The notes: generated by a model from the sequence alone, not told the origin. Counted from the first letter of the stretch, positions 16,279-25,729 are shown. The stretch: DNA of 37,797 bases from JACPLA01 sp035291905 (GCA_035291905.1 DATDRF010000180.1:1-37797), one strand, 5' to 3'. Made by a program: numbers and translations.

Positions 16279-17432
16279 AAGGGCTTCTGCGGTCGCAACG
16301 CGGTGACGTATTTGTCTTCGGATGTTATAAGGAGCACATCTCCCCAGAGCACCGGAGGAACCTTGATTCTCCCTTCGGCTGTGTAGCGCCACAGTTCCTT
16401 CCCCGTTTCAGAGTCGAGACAGTAGAGCGTCCTGTCCAGAGCGCCCGCATACAAAAGCGAGCCCGCAACAAGCGGAGCCGAATTGATGATGCTTTTGGCT
16501 GTGAAGTTCCAGAGCTCTTTTCCCGAACGAATATCGAGTGCGCGAAGAACACCGTCGGCAGTTCCGACAAAGACCGTTGTCCGGTTGGCACTTGCAGAAC
16601 CAAACACCCTCGACCCGGTATCGGTTTTCCAGAGAATTTTTCCGTCTGAAACGTCGACGGCGTATATGGTACCGCGGATGTTTCCAACGATGACAACCCC
16701 TGAAACAACGACGGGAGTCCCGAAGATGCTGGCACCCGTCTGAACGGCCCAGCGAAGGATTCCGTTCGATGCGTCGATCCCGAAGATCACGCCGTCATCC
16801 GATCCAAACGTCACAATCCTGCCGTCCGAGGCAGGTGATGACCTGATCGGAACACGCTTCTCTTCCTCGACTGAATCAAATTTCCAGACTTCTTCTCCGT
16901 TTCGCTTGTCGACACAGTACAGGATCCCCGCGAGAGTCGTAACAAAGATGTTGTTGCCGATGATGAGCGGGGAGGATTCAATCGGGCCGGCCGGGAAGAA
17001 CCATGCCCGCTTTCCTTCCTTCAGGTCGAACGAGATGAGAGTTTCAAGCTTCCCCGCCATCGTGACAATCACATAATTTCCGTTCAGAGCCGGCGTGCCG
17101 ACAATCGCAGATTCCAGGATCTTGTACCCCAGTCTCTTCCCGTTGGCGAGATTCACGGCCTGCAATTCACCGTGGAGTGTTCCGAGGATCATGACGCTGT
17201 CGCGGACGAGGGGAGATCCGAGGAGGCCTCCCTGTGCATTGTACTGCCAGATCTCATCCAGGGGAGGCTGCACCGTTCCGCGTGCAACATTCAGGCGTTC
17301 GGGCCCTCCTCCGTACATAACCCAGTCATGATCGGCAGACTTGAGGACGCGGTCGATGCGAAGACCCGAGCAACCGGCCCCGGCAACGCAAACAGCAAGC
17401 GCGAACGTCCTGAATATCATCAGAAATCCCAT
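16275..17432 (-). CDS. PQQ-like repeat beta-propeller lipoprotein (BamB-like)
   Basis: The 385-residue protein has a short signal with a lipobox-like AGAGC near residue 21, so it is probably a lipoprotein. Most of it consists of PQQ/outer-membrane-assembly repeats, seen as DLKEGKRAWFFPAG, DKRNGEEVWKFDS, DVSDGKILWKTDTGS, DIRSGKELWNF and DSETGKELWRY. This matches BamB-like eight-bladed propellers. An ATG at 17420 (codon 5) is an alternative start that would touch the upstream stop codon. The neighbour upstream encodes an outer-membrane barrel, consistent with an envelope role, although BamB function itself is an inference. Confidence 0.8.
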   Translation of the reverse strand: MGFLMIFRTFALAVCVAGAGCSGLRIDRVLKSADHDWVMYGGGPERLNVARGTVQPPLDEIWQYNAQGGLLGSPLVRDSVMILGTLHGELQAVNLANGKRLGYKILESAIVGTPALNGNYVIVTMAGKLETLISFDLKEGKRAWFFPAGPIESSPLIIGNNIFVTTLAGILYCVDKRNGEEVWKFDSVEEEKRVPIRSSPASDGRIVTFGSDDGVIFGIDASNGILRWAVQTGASIFGTPVVVSGVVIVGNIRGTIYAVDVSDGKILWKTDTGSRVFGSASANRTTVFVGTADGVLRALDIRSGKELWNFTAKSIINSAPLVAGSLLYAGALDRTLYCLDSETGKELWRYTAEGRIKVPPVLWGDVLLITSEDKYVTALRPQKPL

Positions 17433-20236
17433 CCAAAAAAGAACTGATAGAAAAGGCCTTCTTGAAACTTTGCCAGATTCTCCTCAATGCGCTTCCCGAT
17501 GTCGTAACGCAGCACGAGGAATCCTCCAAAGTTGAGGCGAATACCTCCTCCGACGCTGCCCAGTGTTTCAACATACTTGCTGTCCCAGGCTCCGCCGAAA
17601 TCCGCAAAGAGAGCTCCGCGTATTGAGCCAAAACCGAGGCCGCCAAAGGGAAACCGGATTCCCAGCTGGTCGATGAATGGAAACCGAAGTTCATGGCTGG
17701 TGATCCAAATCTTCTGTCCTCTGATCGACCAGCGTTTCCATCCTCTCAGATCCCAGCTCCCACCCATAAAGAACCTCCTCGCTTCTTTCCCCTCGTTCCA
17801 CCACAGGTTGAACCGAGACGCAAAGGCCGCGCGGTTGCCGAGCCTGTGGTACGTCCTGTAATCCGCAATGACGCTATAGTAGCTCACGTTGGAGTACTGG
17901 ACGTCCGACGTGAAGGCGAGCGTCAGCTTGAGGCGGTTGCCGTCGAGAGGACCCGTTGGACCCCACAGGGAGTTGTCCCAGACAAACGAAAGTGAATTGG
18001 AGGCCAGAAGAGCCCGCCTGGGGAGATTTCCCGTGAGGACATCCTTGTCCGAGTTGCTCAATGTGACATTGGCTTCGACCCGGCGGAATTTCGAAATCGG
18101 ATAGCTGAGGGCAAAGTAGCCGCCAAACGAACGCTCCCAATAATAGATATCCGGATCTGTGAGGTCATGACGATAACCCGCGAAATGGAAAACGCCGTAT
18201 GCGTAGTTTGTCCGCTGTCCCAGGGAGATACGCGACATTGCGACGTTGAAGCTCTCGAGGAATTCTGAGGTCACTTGAGCGGTGTTGTAGACGAGGAAAT
18301 AGTACATCTCGTTGCCGAGAACGTCGCTCATTGCCAATGCCGCGCCGCCTGCAGTCCCGAAGATCGGGTCAACGGAGATCTGGCTTTGCGCGACATCGAG
18401 CTGGTAGTCTCCTTCGTAGCGGAATCGGCCGACGACGGATTCCCCTCCAAGCTTCTTCTCGGTCCACCGCGGCCCCGCTTCCTCAAACGCAAACGAGCGA
18501 ACCGAGGTCGACGCCGCATACTTATGTTCAATGCCTTTGACGCTCTTCAGCTGAAAGCTGAACTTCTCGAAGGAAGAGAAAATGATCTCGTCCCCGCCGA
18601 CCCATGTGGGGTCAAAAGCCGCCGTGGAAAGCGTGGTAAGTTTCCGCATGGACCGTCCTGCTTCCGTTTTGGAGCGGGCCATCTCCATGAGCCAGATATT
18701 CTGGGCTCCGTCCAGGTCGGAGGTGAAGGCAAGCCACCTGCCGTCCTTGGACCAGGAGGGTGTATGATAGCTTTCCGGGCCCAGCGTCAAATACTCGATC
18801 CCGTGAGTCTCAAGATCATACAGAAAGAGGTTGTAGACTCCGCTTTCACCGTATGGGGTCCGGTCGGATCCGAAGGCGATCGATTTCCCGTCGGGAGACC
18901 ACGCCGGGTCGCGATCGTCATAGAAATCGTTGGTCAGTTTGATGAGGGAGTGCGATTCGAGCTCAAGAATATGAAGGTCATTGTTTCCCCCTTTGTCGAT
19001 GGAAGAAAAGACGATCCGTTTCCCGTCGGGTGACCACGAGGGCGATCCAAGAACAACCTGGTTCTTGAATCGGATGTTCTCTTTCAGTTCGTCGCGAACA
19101 ACATCGTAGAGGTGCAGAGCGTCATTCTCCCCGCTCTTTGTCACAAACGCGAGTATTCCATCCGGGGAAATGTCGAGCTTGCTTTGAAAGAGATGAAATG
19201 TCTCGAATTCATTGTCCTTTTCTCCCTCGATGACAACCTCGGGACTCGGTTCCTTCTCATCCAGGTTCACCCTGTAGACATTCGTGTAGCCGGTGTAATT
19301 GGCGATATAGTAGACTTCCCTCTTTCCGTTGTGAGAAAAGTAGACAGGTTTGCTGTTGAACCCTTCATCCACAATGTTGCGCGTGACGCCGCTGGGGAGG
19401 TCGTTCTCGGCCATCAACGGATAGTAGCGTTTCTTGAGCGCGTAGAGCCAGTCCTCGTCGAATTCCTTGAAATTCTTTCCGATCGTCAGTTTCATCACCT
19501 CGCTGAACGATTGCGCCTTCCAGAAATTCTCAAACAGGAGGAGGATCTTCTCTTCGCCGTAGCGCTGGGCAATGAATTCGCAGATCTGTTGCCCCTCTTT
19601 GTACATGAGGAACGATCCGAATATTCGCTCCATGTCATCGAGCGGAACCACATAGTTATTCAGCGTGGCATCCCGCAGGACCATTTCAGCCTGGGTATCC
19701 CATTTTGTCGACCAATACTCCGCGAGACCTTCGGTAAACCACAACGGGAGGAAGCGATCCTGCGCCTGCCTGTGGTCCAGAAGAACGCGGTTGATCTTGC
19801 TCACGGTGAACACGTGCACGAGCTCGTGCCGTATCACATGGTCGAATTGGAAGGTTGAGCCGTTGGAGGGTATGACGACGCGGCCCTTGAGGAACTCGAA
19901 GAATCCTCCAACACCCTCTGAGATGAATCCCGGCGTGACATTCGTCTGCTGAAAGTGAAGGTGGGAACTATAGAAGATGAGCGGAATGCGGTTGGCGACG
20001 GTATGATTGAACTTCTGCTCCAGCTCCTTGAAAGCCTTCTCGGCAAAGTACGCCCCCCGCTCAGCCAGCTCCCTCATCTCCTCATAGAAGTAGATGTCGA
20101 AGTGCTCGGTCTTCAGTATTTGCCACTCAAATTGAGTGTACTGGACCTTGTTGCGGCCGAAATAATAGAATTGAGATGAAGCCGGTTCCCAACACACCGC
20201 GACCATGAGAACCGCTACGCCAATGGTTCGGATCAT
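17420..20236 (-). CDS. Gluzincin peptidase / WD40-like propeller / outer-membrane barrel fusion
   Basis: This 938-residue protein begins with a signal peptide ending near ASSQ. Residues about 35-260 form a peptidase-MA-like domain with the zinc motif HELVH (137-141) and EGLAEY (169-174). Residues about 300-560 hold TolB/PD40 repeats (SPDGKRIVFSS, WSPDGKSIAFGSD, SKDGRWLAFTSD). The C-terminal 300 residues resemble an Omp85/BamA-type barrel (GGSWDLRGW, ALFADFGGAWD, GSVGGGIRLNFGG) ending in Phe. The product is probably in the outer membrane with a periplasmic or surface metallopeptidase. The ATG at 20236 lies 7 bp after the isomerase stop. Confidence 0.8.
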   Translation of the reverse strand: MIRTIGVAVLMVAVCWEPASSQFYYFGRNKVQYTQFEWQILKTEHFDIYFYEEMRELAERGAYFAEKAFKELEQKFNHTVANRIPLIFYSSHLHFQQTNVTPGFISEGVGGFFEFLKGRVVIPSNGSTFQFDHVIRHELVHVFTVSKINRVLLDHRQAQDRFLPLWFTEGLAEYWSTKWDTQAEMVLRDATLNNYVVPLDDMERIFGSFLMYKEGQQICEFIAQRYGEEKILLLFENFWKAQSFSEVMKLTIGKNFKEFDEDWLYALKKRYYPLMAENDLPSGVTRNIVDEGFNSKPVYFSHNGKREVYYIANYTGYTNVYRVNLDEKEPSPEVVIEGEKDNEFETFHLFQSKLDISPDGILAFVTKSGENDALHLYDVVRDELKENIRFKNQVVLGSPSWSPDGKRIVFSSIDKGGNNDLHILELESHSLIKLTNDFYDDRDPAWSPDGKSIAFGSDRTPYGESGVYNLFLYDLETHGIEYLTLGPESYHTPSWSKDGRWLAFTSDLDGAQNIWLMEMARSKTEAGRSMRKLTTLSTAAFDPTWVGGDEIIFSSFEKFSFQLKSVKGIEHKYAASTSVRSFAFEEAGPRWTEKKLGGESVVGRFRYEGDYQLDVAQSQISVDPIFGTAGGAALAMSDVLGNEMYYFLVYNTAQVTSEFLESFNVAMSRISLGQRTNYAYGVFHFAGYRHDLTDPDIYYWERSFGGYFALSYPISKFRRVEANVTLSNSDKDVLTGNLPRRALLASNSLSFVWDNSLWGPTGPLDGNRLKLTLAFTSDVQYSNVSYYSVIADYRTYHRLGNRAAFASRFNLWWNEGKEARRFFMGGSWDLRGWKRWSIRGQKIWITSHELRFPFIDQLGIRFPFGGLGFGSIRGALFADFGGAWDSKYVETLGSVGGGIRLNFGGFLVLRYDIGKRIEENLAKFQEGLFYQFFFGWDF

Positions 20237-20243
20237 TCCCTGC

Positions 20244-21335
20244 TCACGAGACTTTCGACAATTCACCTTTGAGGTAATCGATTACTGCAACCGGTGCCGG
20301 ATCCTCATCATTGAGAATCGCAAGATAGAGACTCACCCAGTCTCCAAACTGGATAATAGAAAACATCCGGGCAAGCAGGGACGTTCCTTCGCTCCAAACC
20401 TCGGTCACATGGGAGGCATACCTGGCGATGACCTGTTTCGTGATGTCCTCGCGCATTGCAACGCGCTTGTGGGTACCCTTGTCTCTGAGGAACACCACTT
20501 CCATCTCTTTCATCAGGTTTTTCAGCACCTTCCACCCGACCAGCTCATTGTGGTTCATCTCGGGAAGAACATGCCCAAAGGCAAGCTGCTTCGCATTTTC
20601 CGCCATCTGCCCGCGCCAGCGGACATTCACGGCGTCAAGATGTTCGTTCGGGCTGTACAGAATGGGGAGTTTTCCTTTGAACTGCTGAGCCAGCCGATAC
20701 GGCGCATTGTTTTCCGATCCGGGATCGGCAAAAGTCTCCGCTCTCTGAGCCAGCAGCTGGACCGTCTCTTTGATGTCCTTCGCCTTCGACTTGATGAGGC
20801 CGAGCCGACCCAGGACGACAAGCAGCGGAAAGAACGAATACCCGAGTGCTGCACGGGGCGAAAGGCCGCCCGGGATCCTGATAACCGGATGACGGTACTT
20901 TGCAGCCAGCTTTTCTGTTTCGCCGTTCGTGCTGATGCACAGCACACGGGCTTTCCTCTTCGCTGCGTCGCGGTGGGCCGAAATCGTCTCCTCGGTATTC
21001 CCCGAATAGCTGGAAACAATGACGAGGCTCTTCGATGTGACGAATGCGGGGAGGACATAATGCCGGTTAACGACAAAGGGAACCTTCAGCTCGTCGGCAA
21101 GATACGAGCGCAGCAGGTCCCCGCCTATGGCCGACCCTCCCAGTCCTGTGAGCACGATATTCTGAATTCCTTTGACCTGGAGTTTTACCTTTGCCTTCGT
21201 TCCTATGCGAACAGCGTCTTCCACCTGCTTCGGAAAATCCCGAATCCAGTTATACATCCCTTTGGGATCCAATCTTTTGATGTCTTCGAGTGTCATGGTC
21301 GTGGTCCGATTGTTAGGAGTTTCAAACAACACCAT
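20244..21335 (-). CDS. Bifunctional phosphoglucose/phosphomannose isomerase
   Basis: Interconverts glucose-6-P or mannose-6-P with fructose-6-P. The SIS-domain motifs GLGGSAIGGDL and SSYSGNTEET are intact, and EMNHNELVGW matches the catalytic segment of the bifunctional archaeal/bacterial subfamily, which differs from classical Pgi. The 363-residue length fits. The first ATG (21335) is 8 bp after the ptsI stop; the ATG at 21296 (MTLEDIKRLDP) aligns better with usual family starts and may be the true one. Next to the PTS genes, it suggests a sugar-phosphate role. Confidence 0.9.
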   Translation of the reverse strand: MVLFETPNNRTTTMTLEDIKRLDPKGMYNWIRDFPKQVEDAVRIGTKAKVKLQVKGIQNIVLTGLGGSAIGGDLLRSYLADELKVPFVVNRHYVLPAFVTSKSLVIVSSYSGNTEETISAHRDAAKRKARVLCISTNGETEKLAAKYRHPVIRIPGGLSPRAALGYSFFPLLVVLGRLGLIKSKAKDIKETVQLLAQRAETFADPGSENNAPYRLAQQFKGKLPILYSPNEHLDAVNVRWRGQMAENAKQLAFGHVLPEMNHNELVGWKVLKNLMKEMEVVFLRDKGTHKRVAMREDITKQVIARYASHVTEVWSEGTSLLARMFSIIQFGDWVSLYLAILNDEDPAPVAVIDYLKGELSKVS

Positions 21336-21343
21336 TGCATTTT

Positions 21344-23107
21344 TCAGTCGCCGGTGAGAACATCGGGCAGCTTCTCTTTCATCAGCGATGAAAGATGTTT
21401 CTTGATTTCATCTTCTGTCTGCATTTCAAGAACCTGTTTCGCGATCTTTTTCGCATCGCGATACTTCACGGAACGGATAATCTTCTTGATCTCAGGCAGA
21501 ACGTGAGGAACAACGCTGAACTCGTCGAGCCCAAGGCCAAGGAGGAGGATTGTTGCAAGCGGATCTCCTGCCATCTCTCCGCACATCCCAACCCATACCT
21601 TGTTCTCCTTGCCGCGTTCGATGATCCTCCTGAGAAAACGCACCACCGCAGGATGGAACTCCTGATAGAGCGGTGAGACGATGTCGTTTCCGCGATCGAC
21701 GGCAAGGAGGTATTGGATGAGGTCGTTCGTTCCGATGCTGAGGAAGCTCACTTCGCGGGCGAGGTCTTCGGCGATGACAGCAGCGGCCGGGACTTCAACC
21801 ATGACCCCGACCCTGATATTGTCATCGTAGGCGATCGTTCTCGCTTTCAGTTGAGCCTTGGCATCTTCCAGGAGCTGCTTGGCCCTCCGCACTTCCTTGA
21901 TACTGCTGATCATGGGGAACATGACGCCGACATTCTTTCGCGCACTTGCCCGCAGGATCGCCCTCAGCTGCTCCAGAAACAGCTCGGGCCTGTCGAGCAT
22001 AACCCTAATCCCGCGCCAGCCGAGAAACGGATTTTTCTCACGGGCCATTTCCGCCATCATCTTATCTCCCCCGATGTCGAAGGTTCGGATGATCACCCGC
22101 TTCGGATACATGGTATCTGCCAGGAATCGATACCGTTCGTATTGCTCATCTTCGCCCGGGAAAACCTCTCCGCCCAGCAGCAGTACTTCGGAGCGATACA
22201 GCCCTATTCCATCAGCCCCCTGCAGCTTCACAAACTCCAGCTCTTCCGGAAGTTCGACGTTGGCCGAGAGTTCCACCCGGCGTCCGTCCGGTGTTTCAGC
22301 CGGAAGATCCCGCAACCCGTGAAGTTTTTCCTCAAAATTCAGGTAGCGGTCGCGCTTTTCCTGAAAGCGACGGATCGTCTCCTCTTTTGGGGCCAGGACA
22401 ACCGAACCGCCATATCCGTCAATGATGATGATATCCCCGTTACGAACCATGGCGGAGACATTCCTAACACCGACCACTGCGGGGATTTTCAGAGCACGCG
22501 TCAGCAACGCCATGTGGGAGGTGACTCCGCCGATTTCGGTCAGATACCCGAGGACGGCATTCCGGCTCAGGATGAGAGCATCTGCCGCGGCAAGGCTCTG
22601 CGAGACAATGACCGGCGAACCTTCGAGGCGCGAAATCAGTTTCTCCTCCTGCAAATTGCGAATGATGCGATTTCGCAGATCCTCCACATCGAGCGCCCTG
22701 TCGCGCGTGTACTCGTCGGTTGACAAGACCATCACGCGGTGGTACTTTTCGATTTCATCGTGGACAATGAACTCAACGTTCTTCTTTTCTGCCCGAATCC
22801 GTTTGTCGATCGATTCGAAGAGGACGAAGTCCTCGAGGATCATCAGCTGGGCCTCGAAGATCTTTGCCTGATGCTCGCCCAGCTTCTGCTTGGCAAAACC
22901 ATGAATCTTGGAGAGCTCCTTGGTCGACCGATCAATCGCCTGCCGGAGACGCTCAATCTCGCCATCCACGTCCTCGGCTTTGATATCCTTTTCGTTCACA
23001 ACAGGCTTGTGCTTCTCGAAAAGAAGTACCGGCCCGATGGCAATGCCCGGCGACGCCGGGATGCCCTTGAGGACGAGTTCCTCCGTTATGTGTTGAGTCG
23101 CTGTCAT
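21344..23107 (-). CDS. ptsI: Phosphoenolpyruvate-protein phosphotransferase (PTS enzyme I)
   Basis: Transfers phosphate from PEP to HPr. The 587-residue protein has an N-terminal EI helical domain, the phospho-His motif GGVTSHMALLTRAL, and a C-terminal PEP-binding barrel with LYRSEVLLL, RTFDIGGDK, NPFLGWRGIR and GMCGEMAGDP. The ATG at 23107 follows GAGAGG and lies 4 bp from the ptsH stop; the family-like sequence begins just after it. No EIIA, EIIB or EIIC genes are in the window, so the phosphate acceptors are either elsewhere or regulatory. Confidence 0.96.
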   Translation of the reverse strand: MTATQHITEELVLKGIPASPGIAIGPVLLFEKHKPVVNEKDIKAEDVDGEIERLRQAIDRSTKELSKIHGFAKQKLGEHQAKIFEAQLMILEDFVLFESIDKRIRAEKKNVEFIVHDEIEKYHRVMVLSTDEYTRDRALDVEDLRNRIIRNLQEEKLISRLEGSPVIVSQSLAAADALILSRNAVLGYLTEIGGVTSHMALLTRALKIPAVVGVRNVSAMVRNGDIIIIDGYGGSVVLAPKEETIRRFQEKRDRYLNFEEKLHGLRDLPAETPDGRRVELSANVELPEELEFVKLQGADGIGLYRSEVLLLGGEVFPGEDEQYERYRFLADTMYPKRVIIRTFDIGGDKMMAEMAREKNPFLGWRGIRVMLDRPELFLEQLRAILRASARKNVGVMFPMISSIKEVRRAKQLLEDAKAQLKARTIAYDDNIRVGVMVEVPAAAVIAEDLAREVSFLSIGTNDLIQYLLAVDRGNDIVSPLYQEFHPAVVRFLRRIIERGKENKVWVGMCGEMAGDPLATILLLGLGLDEFSVVPHVLPEIKKIIRSVKYRDAKKIAKQVLEMQTEDEIKKHLSSLMKEKLPDVLTGD

Positions 23108-23111
23108 CCTC

Positions 23112-23381
23112 TCATGTCGGTTCGTCAAACGCCCTGTCGAATAGTTCAAGAATTGCCGCTGCAGCAGCCACTTCGTCTTCTCCCGTGAAACGGAGTCGGA
23201 GCACCGAGCCCTGTTCTGCGGCCAGCGTCATCACACCGATGATGCTTTTTCCGTTGATCTCAAAACCGTCCTTGCTGATAAGGAAATCAGACTTGAATTT
23301 CGCCGCCAGTTTTACGAGCGAAGCGGCCGGTCTTGTATGCAAACCGGCGCGATTCCTCACAGTGACATCTTTTTCGATCAT
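23112..23381 (-). CDS. ptsH: Phosphocarrier protein HPr
   Basis: An 89-residue HPr with the active His15 in NRAGLHTRPAA and the regulatory Ser46 in NGKSIIGVM. Both phosphorylation sites are present, so it could serve in phosphate transfer and in HPr kinase control. No hprK is seen here. It precedes ptsI directly, the usual order. Confidence 0.96.
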   Translation of the reverse strand: MIEKDVTVRNRAGLHTRPAASLVKLAAKFKSDFLISKDGFEINGKSIIGVMTLAAEQGSVLRLRFTGEDEVAAAAAILELFDRAFDEPT

Positions 23382-23400
23382 TCGGCCCCGAACTTTATTG

Positions 23401-24378
23401 CTAGTACGTCCGATGAAGCAGCATGTCAGTGAACCAGGAGAGCATATCGCGGGCGGCTGACGGTCTCAGTTTCTGCAATTCTCCCTTCGCCTGGACAATA
23501 TCGCGTCCCACAAAATCACGTGCCGCATCGATCGCTCCGCTCGTTTCGTAGATACGGCGGAATTCGCGGATCTTTCCTTTTGCAGCGCCGCCATTCTTGA
23601 TCAGCATCTGGAGGAGTTTCTTGTCTTTTCCATTCGACCGTCGGAGCGCCTCGAGGAGAAGAAAAGTCTTCTTCCCTTCTTTCAGGTCGCCCCCGATCGT
23701 CTTGCCAAATTTCTTTTCATCTCCAATAACATCGAGGAGATCATCCTGTACCTGAAAGGCCCTTCCGACAAGCTCTCCGTATGTACGCAGTGCGGCTAAC
23801 TCGTCCTGAGATCCATTCCCCACCAATGCTCCGATTTCGGTGGAAACCGCCACCATTTTGCCCGTCTTCTTGCGGATCATCAGAAGGTAGTCATCCACGC
23901 TTACCGCAGCGCGCGTTTCAAACTGCTTGTCGTAAGCCTGCCCTTCGCACACCTCGACGACGCCGTCCGTAAACACACTTGCGATCTCTCTAATGCGCGG
24001 CGATGAGGTCTTGAGGAGAATATTGTATGCGAGAGCGAGGAGCTCATCGCCGACAAGAATGGCGACGTTGCTGTCCCAGCGCGTATGCACAGTCGGCCGG
24101 CCGCGCCTTGCATCGGCATTATCCATGATGTCATCGTGCACAAGAGTAAAATTGTGGAGGATCTCGATCCCCGCGCTTGCATGAAGAGCATCGTCGATGT
24201 TCCCACCCACAACTTCACAGGAAAGAAGAACCAGAACGGGGCGAATTCTCTTTCCACCGCCGGCCAGGACATATTTGAGCGGTTTGTAAAGCGAGTCGGG
24301 CTTTGTCTGCTGAATGGCCTCGACAAGATAGCGATCCACACGTGACTTGTATTCCGAGTATTTCAGTTCAAAACTCAT
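23401..24378 (-). CDS. Polyprenyl (farnesyl/geranylgeranyl) diphosphate synthase
   Basis: Condenses isopentenyl diphosphate with allylic diphosphates. The 325-residue protein has GGGKRIRP (IPP binding), the first Asp-rich motif DDIMDNADARRGRP (Asp82-Asp86) and the second, QVQDDLLDVIGD. Of the two residues that limit chain length before the first motif, -5 is Phe77 and -4 is the small Thr78, which is more like a GGPP synthase than a strict FPP synthase. The product length is therefore uncertain. The ATG overlaps the fni stop as ATGA, linking IPP isomerisation to its use. Confidence 0.93.
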   Translation of the reverse strand: MSFELKYSEYKSRVDRYLVEAIQQTKPDSLYKPLKYVLAGGGKRIRPVLVLLSCEVVGGNIDDALHASAGIEILHNFTLVHDDIMDNADARRGRPTVHTRWDSNVAILVGDELLALAYNILLKTSSPRIREIASVFTDGVVEVCEGQAYDKQFETRAAVSVDDYLLMIRKKTGKMVAVSTEIGALVGNGSQDELAALRTYGELVGRAFQVQDDLLDVIGDEKKFGKTIGGDLKEGKKTFLLLEALRRSNGKDKKLLQMLIKNGGAAKGKIREFRRIYETSGAIDAARDFVGRDIVQAKGELQKLRPSAARDMLSWFTDMLLHRTY

Positions 24379-25454
24379 TCATTCACTCCGGTTCGACGAA
24401 CAAGGGTCTGACGCTGCAGGTCATCGAGGTTTTTAGATCCGGTGAGGAACATCGCACCCTTCAATTCCATTTCCCATACTTCGAGTTCCTTACTCAGACC
24501 CCCCGTACCCCCTTTTTCCAGCGCCTTTAACATCGGACGGGCTACGCCGGCCAGGCCCGCACCAAGGGCCAGTGCCTTTGCCACGTCGAGACCGTTTTTC
24601 AATCCTCCGGAGGCAATCACGAAAAGTTCTCGGGTCCTCGTTTTCAGTTCGACCACTTGGGCAAGTGCGTCGGCGGTTGGAATCCCCCAGTCCCAGAAGA
24701 CCGGTGCATGGTCCCGGCCGCCTTGCGGCCCACGCTTTTTTACCTCTCCGTTCCGGCGGAGTATCTCCACCCCTGCCCAACTTGTACCTCCCGAGCCCGC
24801 AACGTCGATTATTCGTACGCCGACCTCAATAAGCCTCCGGGCAACAGCGGCAGAAATGCCAGCCCCAATCTCCTTCACAATCAACGGGATTCCCAAATTC
24901 TTCACCAGCATGGCGATCCCGTCAAGAACTCCCCGGAACCGGGGGTCACCTTCAGGCTGGAGGAACTCCTGCAGGGGGTTCAGGTGGACAGCAAACGCAT
25001 CCGCCTGAATGAGATCGGCAAGCCGCTTGAGCGGAGATGCATCTTTCAGCCGGGCCACTTCCGATGCACCGATGTTGCCGAACACGGGGATATCCGGTGC
25101 GACCTCGCGGACCACGCTGTAAGAGCGGTGATGCGTCGAGTCCTCAAGCGCCTGACGCTGGCTTCCGACTCCCATCGCAATGTTCTTCTGCGCGCAGACC
25201 TCAGCAAGGCCCCGATTGATGCGCTCGGCATCCTTGTATCCCCCCGTCATGCTTGAAATGAGGAACGGAAGGGAAACGGCCTTTCCCAAGAACACAGTGG
25301 AGGGATTGACTTCAGAAAAATCGACCTCAGGGAGGGCGTTATGAACAAACTCGTACCGCTCGAATCCCGACGTTTTCCCACGGAAAGAAACGTCTTTTGA
25401 GAGGGTAATTTCGACATGTTGCTGCTTGCGGGACGATGTTTGAGAGGATTTCAT
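24375..25454 (-). CDS. fni: Isopentenyl-diphosphate delta-isomerase, type 2 (FMN-dependent)
   Basis: Converts IPP to DMAPP using reduced FMN. The 359-residue protein shows HVEITLSKDVSF, the FMN-fold segments ISSMTGGYKDAERIN and GVGSQRQALED, the HLNPLQEFLQPEGD motif with its active-site Gln and Glu, VKEIGAGIS, and DVAGSGGTSWAGVE. It is the first gene of an eight-gene minus-strand run. A TTGATT-17-TATTAT promoter lies just upstream and leaves a very short leader. The start at 25454 has CAGGTG upstream. Confidence 0.95.
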   Translation of the reverse strand: MKSSQTSSRKQQHVEITLSKDVSFRGKTSGFERYEFVHNALPEVDFSEVNPSTVFLGKAVSLPFLISSMTGGYKDAERINRGLAEVCAQKNIAMGVGSQRQALEDSTHHRSYSVVREVAPDIPVFGNIGASEVARLKDASPLKRLADLIQADAFAVHLNPLQEFLQPEGDPRFRGVLDGIAMLVKNLGIPLIVKEIGAGISAAVARRLIEVGVRIIDVAGSGGTSWAGVEILRRNGEVKKRGPQGGRDHAPVFWDWGIPTADALAQVVELKTRTRELFVIASGGLKNGLDVAKALALGAGLAGVARPMLKALEKGGTGGLSKELEVWEMELKGAMFLTGSKNLDDLQRQTLVRRTGVNE

Positions 25455-25469
25455 TCATACACCTGAGGG

Positions 25470-25498
25470 ATAATAGTGAAATGGGCCCCGAGAATCAA
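25470..25498 (-). promoter_or_regulatory. Predicted promoter of the fni-led operon
   Basis: On the minus strand TTGATT (25493-25498) and TATTAT (25470-25475) are separated by 17 bp. Transcription would begin near 25463, about 9 nt before the fni ATG, so the leader is very short. It is back to back with the plus-strand promoter at 25657. Confidence 0.45.
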
Positions 25499-25656
25499 GA
25501 AATGGGGGACAAACAACTGTTGTCAGCAACCGTCCTGATAAAAACTGACAAAGCGGTACAGTGTTTAACTTGAAGTAACGCACGAAGCACGCCGACAGCG
25601 ATCAGCTTTCAGCAGTCATCCAAAGGAGCTGAATGCTAACATCCGTCGAGAATCCG

Positions 25657-25688
25657 TTTGTTTCACTTGGGAAACATTCGTACCTTTG
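25657..25688 (+). promoter_or_regulatory. Bacteroidota-type promoter of the nucleotidyltransferase gene
   Basis: TTTG (25657-25660), 20 bp, then TACCTTTG (25681-25688) fits the Bacteroidota primary sigma consensus (-33 TTTG, -7 TAnnTTTG, about 19-21 bp apart) with no mismatch. Transcription would start near 25695, about 35 nt before the ATG at 25730. It is the main sequence-level evidence for the organism group. Confidence 0.65.
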
Positions 25689-25729
25689 TAGTCCGTAAAA
25701 ATGCAAACCCATTCTACAAAACGAGTCGC

